NCBI GenBank assembly: GCA_009885705.1
Contig: VFKF01000379.1
Coordinates: 1 to 32,678, forward strand
Direction of reading: 5' to 3'
From: Nitrospira sp.
GTDB taxonomy: Bacteria > Nitrospirota > Nitrospiria > Nitrospirales > Nitrospiraceae
DNA length: 32,678 nucleotides
The translations under genes and the position numbers were made by a program. Position 1 is the stretch's first letter. Every line of letters starts with the position of its first letter. The notes beneath the pieces were generated by a model, which saw only the letters and a program-made list of their open reading frames with translations, had not been told where the DNA came from and did no database searches. Of this stretch, positions 17,088-25,576 are shown piece by piece.

Positions 17088-18444
17088 ATTTCTCTAGCCG
17101 ATAACGGAACGACCGCGTATTGAGCTTCAGTAGCCTGGCAGCCTTTTTTTTGACCCACTGAGTCCGTTCCAGCGCCTGCAGCAATAACGCTTTCTCAATG
17201 CCGTTGATCAGCTCTTCCAAATCCACGCCATCTTCCGGCAGATCCGTAGGCACCCCCTGCTGCTGAGGAATCACCACACGATGGAGCCAACCGCGAATAT
17301 CTTCATCCGATACAGGCGCACCGACAGAAAAGGCGACAACCCGTTCGAGTAAGTTTTCAAGCTCGCGCACGTTGCCGCGCCACTCGTGCCCCAATAACAC
17401 GTGCATCGCCTCCGGCGTCAAGACAGGAGCCGGCTTCCCGCTTTCCTGAGAAAACTTTTCCAGGAAATGCTTCACGAGTAACGGAATATCCCCGGTGCGG
17501 AGCCGCAACGGCGGGAGCCGGATCGGGATGACATCTAAGCGGTAATATAAGTCTTCACGAAACGATCCGTCGGCCACAGCCTTTTCAAGATCTTTATTGG
17601 TTGCGGCCACGATGCGCACATCGACCTTCACGTCCTGGGTCCCGCCCACCCGCCGGAACTCTCGCTCCTGAATCACACGCAACAACTTCACTTGAATCGT
17701 AGGGGTGGTGTCGCCGATTTCATCCAGAAAGATGGTGCCGCCATTGGCGATTTCGAACAACCCAGCTTTATTGGCCATCGCCCCGGTAAAGGACCCTTTC
17801 ATGTGCCCAAAGAGTTCGCTTTCGAGCAGGGTCTCCGGCACGGCGCTGCAATTCACCGCCACAAACGGCATCGGGCTCCGGGCACTGTTGTAATGAATTG
17901 CGCGTGCCACCAATTCTTTGCCTGTTCCGCTTTCCCCGCAAATCAGCACATTACTCTTGGCGTCTGCGACCTTGCGCACCACATCGAACACCTTCTGCAT
18001 GCTCTCACTCTGGCCGACGATCTGCGCAAACGACGATTGGCTCGCCATTTCGCGCTTCAAGAGAATATTTTCTGTCGAGAGTCGCCGCTTCTCCAGAGCG
18101 TTGCGGATGATCAACTGCACTTCATCGACCTGGAAGGGCTTGGTCAGGTAGTCATACGCGCCTTGTTTCATCGCATCGACCGCCGAGTCCGCAGTCGCAA
18201 ACGCCGTAAGGACCAGAACGACAGTTTCAGGAGACGAGGACTTCACCGCTTTGAGGACCGCCATGCCGTCGGCTTTCGGCATGCGAAGGTCGGTGATCAC
18301 GAGATCGAATATTTCTCTATTCACATGGCCGATGGCCTCTTCGCCGTCCGAGGCTTCGGTCACGGCATAACCGGCTCGCGTGAGCATGATGCTCAGAACC
18401 TCGCGGAGACTTCGCTCGTCATCAACAACTAGGATCTTTTCCAC
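17062..18444 (-). CDS. pilR: Sigma-54-dependent response regulator, PilR/NtrC family
   Basis: Receiver domain (KILVVDDERSLREVLSIML...DLVITDLRMPKADG); GESGTGKELVARAIHYNSAR; GSFTGAMANKAGLFEIANGGTIFLDEIGD; Fis-type C-terminal HTH. Adjacent to a PilS-like kinase and pilC. Confidence 0.9.
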   Translation of the reverse strand: MEKILVVDDERSLREVLSIMLTRAGYAVTEASDGEEAIGHVNREIFDLVITDLRMPKADGMAVLKAVKSSSPETVVLVLTAFATADSAVDAMKQGAYDYLTKPFQVDEVQLIIRNALEKRRLSTENILLKREMASQSSFAQIVGQSESMQKVFDVVRKVADAKSNVLICGESGTGKELVARAIHYNSARSPMPFVAVNCSAVPETLLESELFGHMKGSFTGAMANKAGLFEIANGGTIFLDEIGDTTPTIQVKLLRVIQEREFRRVGGTQDVKVDVRIVAATNKDLEKAVADGSFREDLYYRLDVIPIRLPPLRLRTGDIPLLVKHFLEKFSQESGKPAPVLTPEAMHVLLGHEWRGNVRELENLLERVVAFSVGAPVSDEDIRGWLHRVVIPQQQGVPTDLPEDGVDLEELINGIEKALLLQALERTQWVKKKAARLLKLNTRSFRYRLEKYAIKGGRD

Positions 18445-20126
18445 GGTGTTCGTCCCTCATGCCACAACCGCATCCCGGCATCTCCAGAACGCGGCATACA
18501 GACCACAAACCGTGAGCCATGACGCTCCTGACTTTCGACCTTAATCCAGCCCCCGTGTAAATCGACAATGCGATGCACGGCGGCGAGACCCAGTCCTGAC
18601 CCTTCTTTCTTCGTCGTGAAAAACGGGAGAAATATTTTATCCAGATTCTGCTTCGGAATGCCTTCTCCGCTGTCCTGAAAGGCAATTTCGATGACATCCC
18701 CCTTACGGCCGCCGGCATCGACGTGGCGACAACCTGTCGAGATCGTCAACTGCCCCCCCTCCGGCATCGCTTCAAAGGCGTTCGTCGCCATATTCCAAAA
18801 GACTTGCCGAAACTGATCTTGATCGACCAGAGCCGTGAGCAGCCCCGTCGCCAGGGATGTCACAATTTTGATATTTGAACGAGTTCGCGCTTCATGTTGA
18901 ACGAGATCAAGCGTCTCGGCAAGTACTTTATTGAGATCGTGCTCGGCAAGATTGAGTGCCGGAGGACGAGCATACTGAAGGAATTCCGTGATGATGTTGT
19001 CGAGCCTAGTGGCCTCTCGAATCGCAATGTCCATCAGCCGACGATTGGTTTCGTCTTCCGTCGCATCTTTCCGGAGCATTTGCATGGCGCCTGCCAACGC
19101 ACCAAGCGGATTCCGAATTTCATGAGCCATTCCGGCAGACATTTCACCCAAACTCGCCAGCCAATCCTTCCGCCGCATCTCCTCTTCGAGATCCCGAATC
19201 TGTGTCAGATCCTTAAACACACCAACTAAGCCTGTCTGCTTCCCCTGCTCGTGCAGCGGGGAAAGCGTCATCCCGAGGATCAGACGATTACCGTCAGCAC
19301 GTTTACATTCCACTTCAAATCGCGTCGTCGCCGACAGGGAACCGCCAAGCAGCTCGTCTGACTCCTGGGCAGGATGCCAGTTAAAGATTTCTCGCCAGGG
19401 GCGCCCGACCACCTGCGCAATCGTATACCTGGTTGTTTCCTGTGCCGCCGGGTTGAACGAGGTGATGCACCCCGTGGCATCTGCCGTAAATACGCCGCTG
19501 CTGATGCTATGGACAATATTCTCGTGAAAGGCCTGGAGCCGGTTCAGTCCCTGCTCCTTCTCGCGTAACGACTGGTCCGCCTGATAAAGCTGGTCTGCTA
19601 ACGTCCCTCCTAGAATTCCGACAACCAGCAGGGCAAGCGCATAGACGCCGAATGTTTGAAACGTTTCAGGCGCCGTCAGCCGGCTCGGCGGCAGCCACCC
19701 CCACGCTTCAGCAAGACCGTACAGTTGAACGTTGGTTAAGAGCCCAAACAGAATGATGCAGAAACAGGCAGCAAGAAGCCCCACTCGCCGGCGAGGGACG
19801 AGACTGGCCACCGCCACCGTCATGACATACAACACCACGAAGGGGCTCTCGACCCCCCCTGTCCTCGCAACCAAAACCGTTTCTAGAAGGAAGTCGATCC
19901 CGACCTGAGCCCAGAAAAATATTGTCAGTGCGCCTGATGTGGTCAGCCTACGGAGCAGGAGAGCGGAAGGAATCGTCAGAACGTACGTGAGAATAATCAG
20001 GGTATAGAACGTTTCAACCCGCCCGCCCTTCGCAACTTGGAAAACCAGAGACAGGCCGAGCGTCAGGCTCACGAGAGCCAGCCGGAGCCCCATGAGCCAG
20101 TAGAGTCTTGAGCGCAACTCCTTCAT
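18429..20126 (-). CDS. pilS: PilS-like PAS-domain sensor histidine kinase
   Basis: Multiple N-terminal TM segments; PAS-like region; SAGMAHEIRNPLGALAGAMQML (HisKA); NMATNAFEAMPEGGQL and GSGLGLAAVHRIVDLHGGWI (HATPase). Start chosen at MKELRSRLYW. Confidence 0.88.
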   Translation of the reverse strand: MKELRSRLYWLMGLRLALVSLTLGLSLVFQVAKGGRVETFYTLIILTYVLTIPSALLLRRLTTSGALTIFFWAQVGIDFLLETVLVARTGGVESPFVVLYVMTVAVASLVPRRRVGLLAACFCIILFGLLTNVQLYGLAEAWGWLPPSRLTAPETFQTFGVYALALLVVGILGGTLADQLYQADQSLREKEQGLNRLQAFHENIVHSISSGVFTADATGCITSFNPAAQETTRYTIAQVVGRPWREIFNWHPAQESDELLGGSLSATTRFEVECKRADGNRLILGMTLSPLHEQGKQTGLVGVFKDLTQIRDLEEEMRRKDWLASLGEMSAGMAHEIRNPLGALAGAMQMLRKDATEDETNRRLMDIAIREATRLDNIITEFLQYARPPALNLAEHDLNKVLAETLDLVQHEARTRSNIKIVTSLATGLLTALVDQDQFRQVFWNMATNAFEAMPEGGQLTISTGCRHVDAGGRKGDVIEIAFQDSGEGIPKQNLDKIFLPFFTTKKEGSGLGLAAVHRIVDLHGGWIKVESQERHGSRFVVCMPRSGDAGMRLWHEGRTPWKRS

Positions 20127-20327
20127 GAGTGGAAGACCTCTGGGCAAGAAGGGGAATCGGCGGGATATGAAGAATGATGTGCTTCGCTCATTCTCTTCGG
20201 ATTAGGAGGCAGAAGGCGCCTCATCGCACATTCGATGAAGTGCCGAGAGGTTTAGCCCTAACAGCTACGCGCCCTCAGGCTGAGAGGCAGGCCTCAACTC
20301 CGCGAGTGGGAAGGCAACCGCCAGCCT

Positions 20328-21545
20328 CTATCCGATTGCAGAGGCCATCTTGAAGATCGGGAGGTACATCGCAATAACGATAAACCCAATCACAACCCCC
20401 AAGAACACCATCATCGCCGGCTCCAATAATGCCGTCAACCCGGTTACGGCTTGATCAACTTCCTCTTCGTAGAAGTCTGCAATTTTCCCTAACATCGCAT
20501 CCAGCGCGCCGGTCGACTCACCGACAGCGATCATATGCGTCACCATCTTCGGGAAAACTCCGCTGGCAGCCAAAGGATCGGCGATGGTCTTTCCTCCGCT
20601 GATACTGGTACGCGCATTTAACAACGTTTCTTCAACAACCTTATTCCCTGAAGTCTTGGCACAGATGGTCAACCCATCGAGGATTGGCACTCCGCTGGAA
20701 AGCAATGTCCCGAGCGTACGGGTGAACTTCGCGACAGAAGCTTTTCTGATTAAGTCTCCAACGACTGGCAACTTGAGAAGCAACGTATCGATGACCTTCC
20801 GCCCTTGAACGGTCGCATAATACTTTTTAACACCCATGATGGTCCCCACAATACTCCCAAGAATGACGTACCAGTACGCAATAAAGAAATTACTGGCGTC
20901 GATGACCACTTGAGTGGGGCCTGGCAACGCGACTTTTCCGCCTGACAACTCCAGAAACATCTTTGCGAAAATCGGAATGACAAAGATCATGAGCACCGCG
21001 ATCACAATAACGGCAACCCCCATGATTGCGGAGGGATAGATCATGGCAGACTTGATCTGCCCTTTGAGTTTCATCGCTTTCTCGATGTACACGGCAAGCC
21101 GCGTCAAAATCGTATCGAGCAAGCCACCTACCTCACCCGCATGCACTAAGTTGACGTAAAGATCGTCGAACACTTTAGGATGACGCCGCAAGGCATCTGA
21201 AAAGGTCGAGCCCGCTTCCACCTGAGTCTTCACTTCTCCGATCGTCTCTCGCAACACTTTATTCTCAGACTGGGTCGAGAGAATTTCGAGACATTGCACC
21301 AAGGGCAGGCCTGCACTAATCATCGTGCCAAATTGCCGCGTAAACACGACCAAATCTTTATCCGTGAGACCGGATCCAAAGCTCAAGTTAAATCCGCCTG
21401 CGCCACCTTTCTTTTCATCGAGGCTGGTGACGACGACACTTTGCTTGCGGAGTTGATCCACCGCCTCATCGCGGGTCTTCGCGCTCAGCTCGCCCTTCTT
21501 GACGGCACCTGATCTGGTTCGTCCGACATATGCAAAGGTAGCCAT
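20328..21545 (-). CDS. pilC: Type IV pilus / type II secretion inner-membrane platform protein PilC (GspF family)
   Basis: MATFAYVGRTRSGAVKKGELSAKTRDEAVDQLRKQ; FTRQFGTMISAGLPLVQCLEIL; LVHAGEVGGLLDTILTRLAVYIEKAMKLKGQIKSAMIYPSAI; LLEPAMMVFLGVVIGFIVIAMYLPIF. Confidence 0.94.
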   Translation of the reverse strand: MATFAYVGRTRSGAVKKGELSAKTRDEAVDQLRKQSVVVTSLDEKKGGAGGFNLSFGSGLTDKDLVVFTRQFGTMISAGLPLVQCLEILSTQSENKVLRETIGEVKTQVEAGSTFSDALRRHPKVFDDLYVNLVHAGEVGGLLDTILTRLAVYIEKAMKLKGQIKSAMIYPSAIMGVAVIVIAVLMIFVIPIFAKMFLELSGGKVALPGPTQVVIDASNFFIAYWYVILGSIVGTIMGVKKYYATVQGRKVIDTLLLKLPVVGDLIRKASVAKFTRTLGTLLSSGVPILDGLTICAKTSGNKVVEETLLNARTSISGGKTIADPLAASGVFPKMVTHMIAVGESTGALDAMLGKIADFYEEEVDQAVTGLTALLEPAMMVFLGVVIGFIVIAMYLPIFKMASAIG

Positions 21546-21568
21546 ACGCAACACTCACCCTTCGATGT

Positions 21569-21584
21569 GGCCATGACCATGGCC
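21569..21584. repeat. Short perfect palindrome upstream of pilC
   Basis: GGCCATG-AC-CATGGCC (7-bp arms, 2-nt spacer), about 24-39 nt upstream of the pilC ATG. Confidence 0.7.
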
Positions 21585-21703
21585 GGTTGTAAACTGAGGG
21601 GAATCCCTACCAGGCGAGTCTACTAATCACCCCCAAACCTGTCAAACGAATGCACAATCTCTGCGCAGGCAAAGAGGCATGCAGGCTCCAGCCCTACAAC
21701 ACA

Positions 21704-22246
21704 TTAGCTGCTGATCGCACTCGTGTGCCGGTAACCTCTGTAGAGATAATGTAGCCCTGACAAGAGCGTAAAGGAGACCATGCCGAATAAGAGGGACAGC
21801 ATGACTATGGCAGGAAGATTGATGTGACGCGAACTCAGAAATATCACCGTCACAATATAGGAGAGCTGGAGCAGCGTGGTGCCCTTACCCAGGAACGTGG
21901 GAGTAATATCCACGTGAGATTCCGTGAAATGCGCCACCGCCGTCCCGAGCATCAAAATCAAGTCTCGGCTGACCACAAGAATGGTGACCCACGACGGGAT
22001 CAAATGAATCATCGAGAGGGTGATGAACCCTGAAGTGAGGAGCAGCTTATCGGCCAGAGGATCTAGCACGGCTCCGAGCCGGGTATGCTGGTTCATCACG
22101 CGAGCGATGGCCCCATCGAGCGCATCGGTCAGTCCAGCCACGATCAACACGATGAGGGCTTGATCGAATCGGCCATAGACAAGCAGCCCGATGTAGCAGG
22201 GAATCAGGAGAATGCGAAGGATGGTCAAGCTATTGGGAATATTCAT
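21704..22246 (-). CDS. pgsA: CDP-diacylglycerol--glycerol-3-phosphate 3-phosphatidyltransferase
   Basis: MNIPNSLTILRILLIPCYIGLLVYG; GLTDALDGAIARVMNQHTRLGAVLDPLADKLLL (CDP-alcohol phosphotransferase motif DGxxAR...GxxxDxxxD). Confidence 0.93.
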   Translation of the reverse strand: MNIPNSLTILRILLIPCYIGLLVYGRFDQALIVLIVAGLTDALDGAIARVMNQHTRLGAVLDPLADKLLLTSGFITLSMIHLIPSWVTILVVSRDLILMLGTAVAHFTESHVDITPTFLGKGTTLLQLSYIVTVIFLSSRHINLPAIVMLSLLFGMVSFTLLSGLHYLYRGYRHTSAISS

Positions 22247-22322
22247 CGCGTCCAAAGTCACGCACAGCGACCGATCGCAACGGCGAGAAATGATAGGGGG
22301 GCATCAAGAAGTTGTCAACGGC

Positions 22323-22351
22323 TTGCAGTCGGCACGGCCCCTCCTTATAAT
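22323..22351 (+). promoter_or_regulatory. Near-consensus sigma70 promoter
   Basis: TTGCAG-N17-TATAAT; consensus -10 and 17-bp spacer; about 36 nt from the predicted start to the downstream ATG, with a GGAGGTG SD. Confidence 0.65.
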
Positions 22352-22393
22352 CAGGGCCCTAGACCGTTCCACGTGGGTATCATGGAGGTGGTG

Positions 22394-22711
22394 ATGAGTT
22401 CGCTTCCGCTACTTTTCAAAAAAGAAGGTCTCGTCGAAAAGCACCAGGTTGAAGGAGTCGACCCGAGCGATCGGTACTTCAATCGCGCAGTCCTCGTCAA
22501 TCGAACCACCTCAGGCTACGCCGCCAAGGCCATGTATGAAGCCCTGACTGTCGAGGGGCACTCGCACCCGACTATTCCCGCTGCGGTACAAGAGCTCATC
22601 AACGCCATGCAGGGATTCGGCTTCAGCAGATTGAGAACGCGCGCGAATTTCAAAGGCACGAAGTATCTCGCCGAAAAAGAAACCTGGGTTGAGTACCAGG
22701 ACCCTGCGTAG
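22394..22711 (+). CDS. Small conserved-hypothetical protein
   Basis: About 105 aa MSSLPLLFKKEGLVEKHQVEGVDPSDRYFNRAVLVNRTTSGYAAKAMYEALTVEGHSHPTIPAAVQELINAMQGFGFSRLRTRANFKGTKYLAEKETWVEYQDPA. GGAGGTG SD and a good promoter; most upstream ORF sequence antisense to pgsA is excluded. Confidence 0.75.
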   Translation: MSSLPLLFKKEGLVEKHQVEGVDPSDRYFNRAVLVNRTTSGYAAKAMYEALTVEGHSHPTIPAAVQELINAMQGFGFSRLRTRANFKGTKYLAEKETWVEYQDPA

Positions 22712-22724
22712 CCGCTCCCTATCC

Positions 22725-23849
22725 TCAAGCGACATACTCCCGATAGACCAGGTCGTGAATGAGCGGGCGGAAGACTTTTATCTTCTCGTTCTTCCGCGTC
22801 GGATGTACCCGGTTGGATAACAACACCACTTCTAATTCGCACAGGGGATCAATCCACAGCGATGTCCCTGTATAGCCGAGATGCCCGAACGACCGCTCGG
22901 AGAAGCAGGACCCCGACGAGGACGGCGCCGACGGAGTATCCCATCCCAACGCCCAACTCGATCGAGAAACAGATTCTTGGCGCGTCGTAAACTGCCTGAC
23001 AAACTTCTCCTCAAGAATCGACTCTCTTCCATGATAGCCGCGAAGCCAGGCTCCGGACACAGCCAACACCGACTCAGCAGTCCCGAATAACCCTGCATGA
23101 CCTGCAACGCCACCCATCGATGCGGCATTTTCGTCATGGACCTCCCCACGCAAAAGGCAATCACGCCACACATCCTGTTCGGTCGGAGCAATTCTTGATA
23201 CATCGGGCAAGGATTGCCCGCTTCCTGCTACGGGGCGAAATAACAGCGGGTCAGCCCCTGTCGGCCGAGCGATCGCTTCTTCACACCATCGGTCCAATGC
23301 CAGACTACTCAGACGCTCCACCAGAAATCCCAGCAGCATGAATCCGAGATCGCTGTACACGCTGCGCTCACCTCGTACATAGATCAATGGTTCGTCACGA
23401 ATCATGCTTAGCACCGCGTCCCTGAGAAACTGGCTCCCGCTAGAATGCCCAGGAGTCATACCTCGTGCTTCGAGCCGTTCGTATATCGGGCGCCAACCAG
23501 GCAGGCCTGAGCGATGGGCCAAAAGATCTCGAACTGTCGCCTCCCCGATCGGTGTCCCTTCAAGTTCTACCAACACCTGCTGTATGGGGTCTTCGAGAGC
23601 CACCTTAGCGCGCTGAATCAGGAGTACGATGGAAGTGACTGTTACTAACGGCTTCGTAAGCGAGGCGAGGTCATAAATAGTGGAGGGTTGCACGAGAAGA
23701 CCTGGGGGTTCTGACGACAATCGTCCAGCCACCACCGCACATTGCAGTTCGCCATGCAGGCGTACCGACAACTGGGCGCCGGGAAAAACACCGTCATCAA
23801 CGGCCGCTTGTAATGCCGCCTCAATGACGCGATGGGTAGCCATAGGCAC
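22725..23849 (-). CDS. Beta-lactamase-family serine hydrolase (class C / PBP4-like)
   Basis: STIYDLASLTKPLVTVTSIVLLIQ (SxxK); RDLLAHRSGLPGW; YSDLGFMLLGFLVERLS (YxN-like position); GVAGHAGLFGTAESVL; FGHLGYTGTSLWIDP. Confidence 0.88.
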   Translation of the reverse strand: MPMATHRVIEAALQAAVDDGVFPGAQLSVRLHGELQCAVVAGRLSSEPPGLLVQPSTIYDLASLTKPLVTVTSIVLLIQRAKVALEDPIQQVLVELEGTPIGEATVRDLLAHRSGLPGWRPIYERLEARGMTPGHSSGSQFLRDAVLSMIRDEPLIYVRGERSVYSDLGFMLLGFLVERLSSLALDRWCEEAIARPTGADPLLFRPVAGSGQSLPDVSRIAPTEQDVWRDCLLRGEVHDENAASMGGVAGHAGLFGTAESVLAVSGAWLRGYHGRESILEEKFVRQFTTRQESVSRSSWALGWDTPSAPSSSGSCFSERSFGHLGYTGTSLWIDPLCELEVVLLSNRVHPTRKNEKIKVFRPLIHDLVYREYVA

Positions 23850-23929
23850 AACAATCTGTCACTGGTGGACACATGGTCGCTGGAGAGGGCGCCGCGAGGC
23901 CAGCCAAGAAGCGGACCAGGTCGAGTGAG

Positions 23930-24442
23930 TCACAACGCCGGGCTCGACTCTCCTTCGAGCTTCTCCTCCGATGCGGTCGCGGCATCATGCAACGCTTCCT
24001 GCTCTTCCACTTCCAACATCCGCTCGAACATCCGCAACGACGCGCGCAGCCGTTCAACCATGAGGAGCCGCTGTTTTTGAAGTGATACGAGGTCACGTTG
24101 CGTATCGGTCAGCTCGACTCTAGCCTGACGGATCAATTCACCGGCTTTCAGTTCGGCTTCTTTGATGACAAGGTCCGCCTCTCGCTGAGCATTCCGTTTC
24201 ACATCTTCTGCCAGCGACTGCGCCGACAAGAGCGTACTCGACAAGGTCGATTCCGTCCGCTTCATCTCGGCAAGCTGCTGCTCCAGAAATAGGATCTTTT
24301 CCCGCTGGACTGCCTGATCCCGATTCAACGATTCGACCGTCTGCGCTAACTCCTCGAGAAAGCGATTGACCTCTTCCTTGTCGTAGCCGCGGAAACTGAC
24401 CCTGAACACCATTTGCTGGATATCGAGCGGTGTAATTCTCAT
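23930..24442 (-). CDS. divIVA: DivIVA-domain protein
   Basis: MRITPLDIQQMVFRVSFRGYDKEEVNRFLEELAQTVESLNRDQ followed by a long coiled coil; adjacent to a yggT-like gene, as in ylm-divIVA clusters. Confidence 0.9.
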   Translation of the reverse strand: MRITPLDIQQMVFRVSFRGYDKEEVNRFLEELAQTVESLNRDQAVQREKILFLEQQLAEMKRTESTLSSTLLSAQSLAEDVKRNAQREADLVIKEAELKAGELIRQARVELTDTQRDLVSLQKQRLLMVERLRASLRMFERMLEVEEQEALHDAATASEEKLEGESSPAL

Positions 24443-24461
24443 GGCATCCCCCATGGTCATA

Positions 24462-24758
24462 TCAGTTCATCCTCATGGCTAATTCCTTGAGCGATTGCAC
24501 CACCGCGATCTGCAAAAAGGTAATGATCAGAATCACGATGAGCGGCGACAAATCCATTCCCATGCGCCACCCGATCCATCGACGAATCGGCGCCAAGACC
24601 GGTTCGGTCGCGCGATCGAGAAATTGCACGATGGGATTCCATGGGTCCGGATTGACCCACGAGATCAGGGCACGCGCAATAATCACCCACATATACAACC
24701 ACAACACATAGTCGAGGATGGTCGCGACCGCCGTCAATACGTTGCCTGCAACAAACAT
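24462..24758 (-). CDS. yggT: YggT-family membrane protein
   Basis: 98 aa; LDYVLWLYMWVIIARALISWVNPDPWNPIVQFLDRATEPVLAPIRRWIG...DLSPLIVILIITFLQIAVV. Confidence 0.92.
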   Translation of the reverse strand: MFVAGNVLTAVATILDYVLWLYMWVIIARALISWVNPDPWNPIVQFLDRATEPVLAPIRRWIGWRMGMDLSPLIVILIITFLQIAVVQSLKELAMRMN

Positions 24759-25576
24759 CAGTGTCCCAACTCCTTCGATCGTATCGTCGCCGCTTCGACA
24801 GCCGACATCAACGTCGCACGAAATCTTCCCTGTTCAAGCTGATGTAGCCCGGCAATGGTCGTGCCTCCGGGAGAAGCCACCCGATCTTTCAGCTGAGCGG
24901 GGTGCATCCCCGACTCCAAGACCAACCGAGCCGCACCGAGCACCGTCTGGGCAGCCAGAAGCTCGGCAACCTGCCGCGGAAGCCCCATCTTGACGCCCCC
25001 GTCAGCCAACGATTCAATGGCAAGAAACACATAGGCCGGCCCACTGCCGCTCAGTCCGGTCACGGCATCCATCAACCGCTCCTCGACCAGCACCACTCGG
25101 CCGACTGATTCGAATACCGTTCGGGCCATTCGGCTGTCATCTTCAGATACCGCGCTGCCCAGGGCAAGAGCGGTCATACCCTCCCGAACCAATGCTGGCG
25201 TATTCGGCATGGCACGAACGACCCGCATCGCCCCGGCGATCTGTTCCGTAATGGTCCGAATCGTTACCCCTGCCACAATAGAAATCACCAGCGCATGGGC
25301 CAAGGCCTGGCCAAGATCACTGAGCACAACCTGAAGCGTCTGAGGCTTCACCGCCAAGACGACCACATCGGCCAAGGCGACGGCCTCACGATTGGCAGAG
25401 CCGACCCGAATGCCGAATTGACTCTTCAAGTGGTCCCGGCGTTCCGCAACGGGGTCCGTCGCCCATATCGACTCGGCAGAGCAGACCTGTCCGGAGAGCA
25501 GCCCGCCGATCATAGCCTCTGCCATCTGGCCGCCCCCGATAAAAGCAATCTTGTTCGTGATCGTTGGACTAGCCAC
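24758..25576 (-). CDS. proC: Pyrroline-5-carboxylate reductase
   Basis: KIAFIGGGQMAEAMIGGLLSG; VVLAVKPQTLQVVL; VRAMPNTPALVREGMTAL; VTGLSGSGPAYVFLAIESLADGGVKMGLPR; SPGGTTIAGLHQLEQG. GTG start at 25576 overlapping the yggS stop. Confidence 0.95.
   Translation of the reverse strand: MASPTITNKIAFIGGGQMAEAMIGGLLSGQVCSAESIWATDPVAERRDHLKSQFGIRVGSANREAVALADVVVLAVKPQTLQVVLSDLGQALAHALVISIVAGVTIRTITEQIAGAMRVVRAMPNTPALVREGMTALALGSAVSEDDSRMARTVFESVGRVVLVEERLMDAVTGLSGSGPAYVFLAIESLADGGVKMGLPRQVAELLAAQTVLGAARLVLESGMHPAQLKDRVASPGGTTIAGLHQLEQGRFRATLMSAVEAATIRSKELGH

Noticed and set aside
17800-17830. GSFTGA in place of GAFTGA in the sigma-54 activator
   Set aside because: GSFTGA is, to my knowledge, a natural variant in PilR-type activators, so not reported as unusual.
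17692-18432. 246-aa + strand ORF antisense to pilR
   Set aside because: Shadow ORF of the sigma-54 regulator coding sequence.
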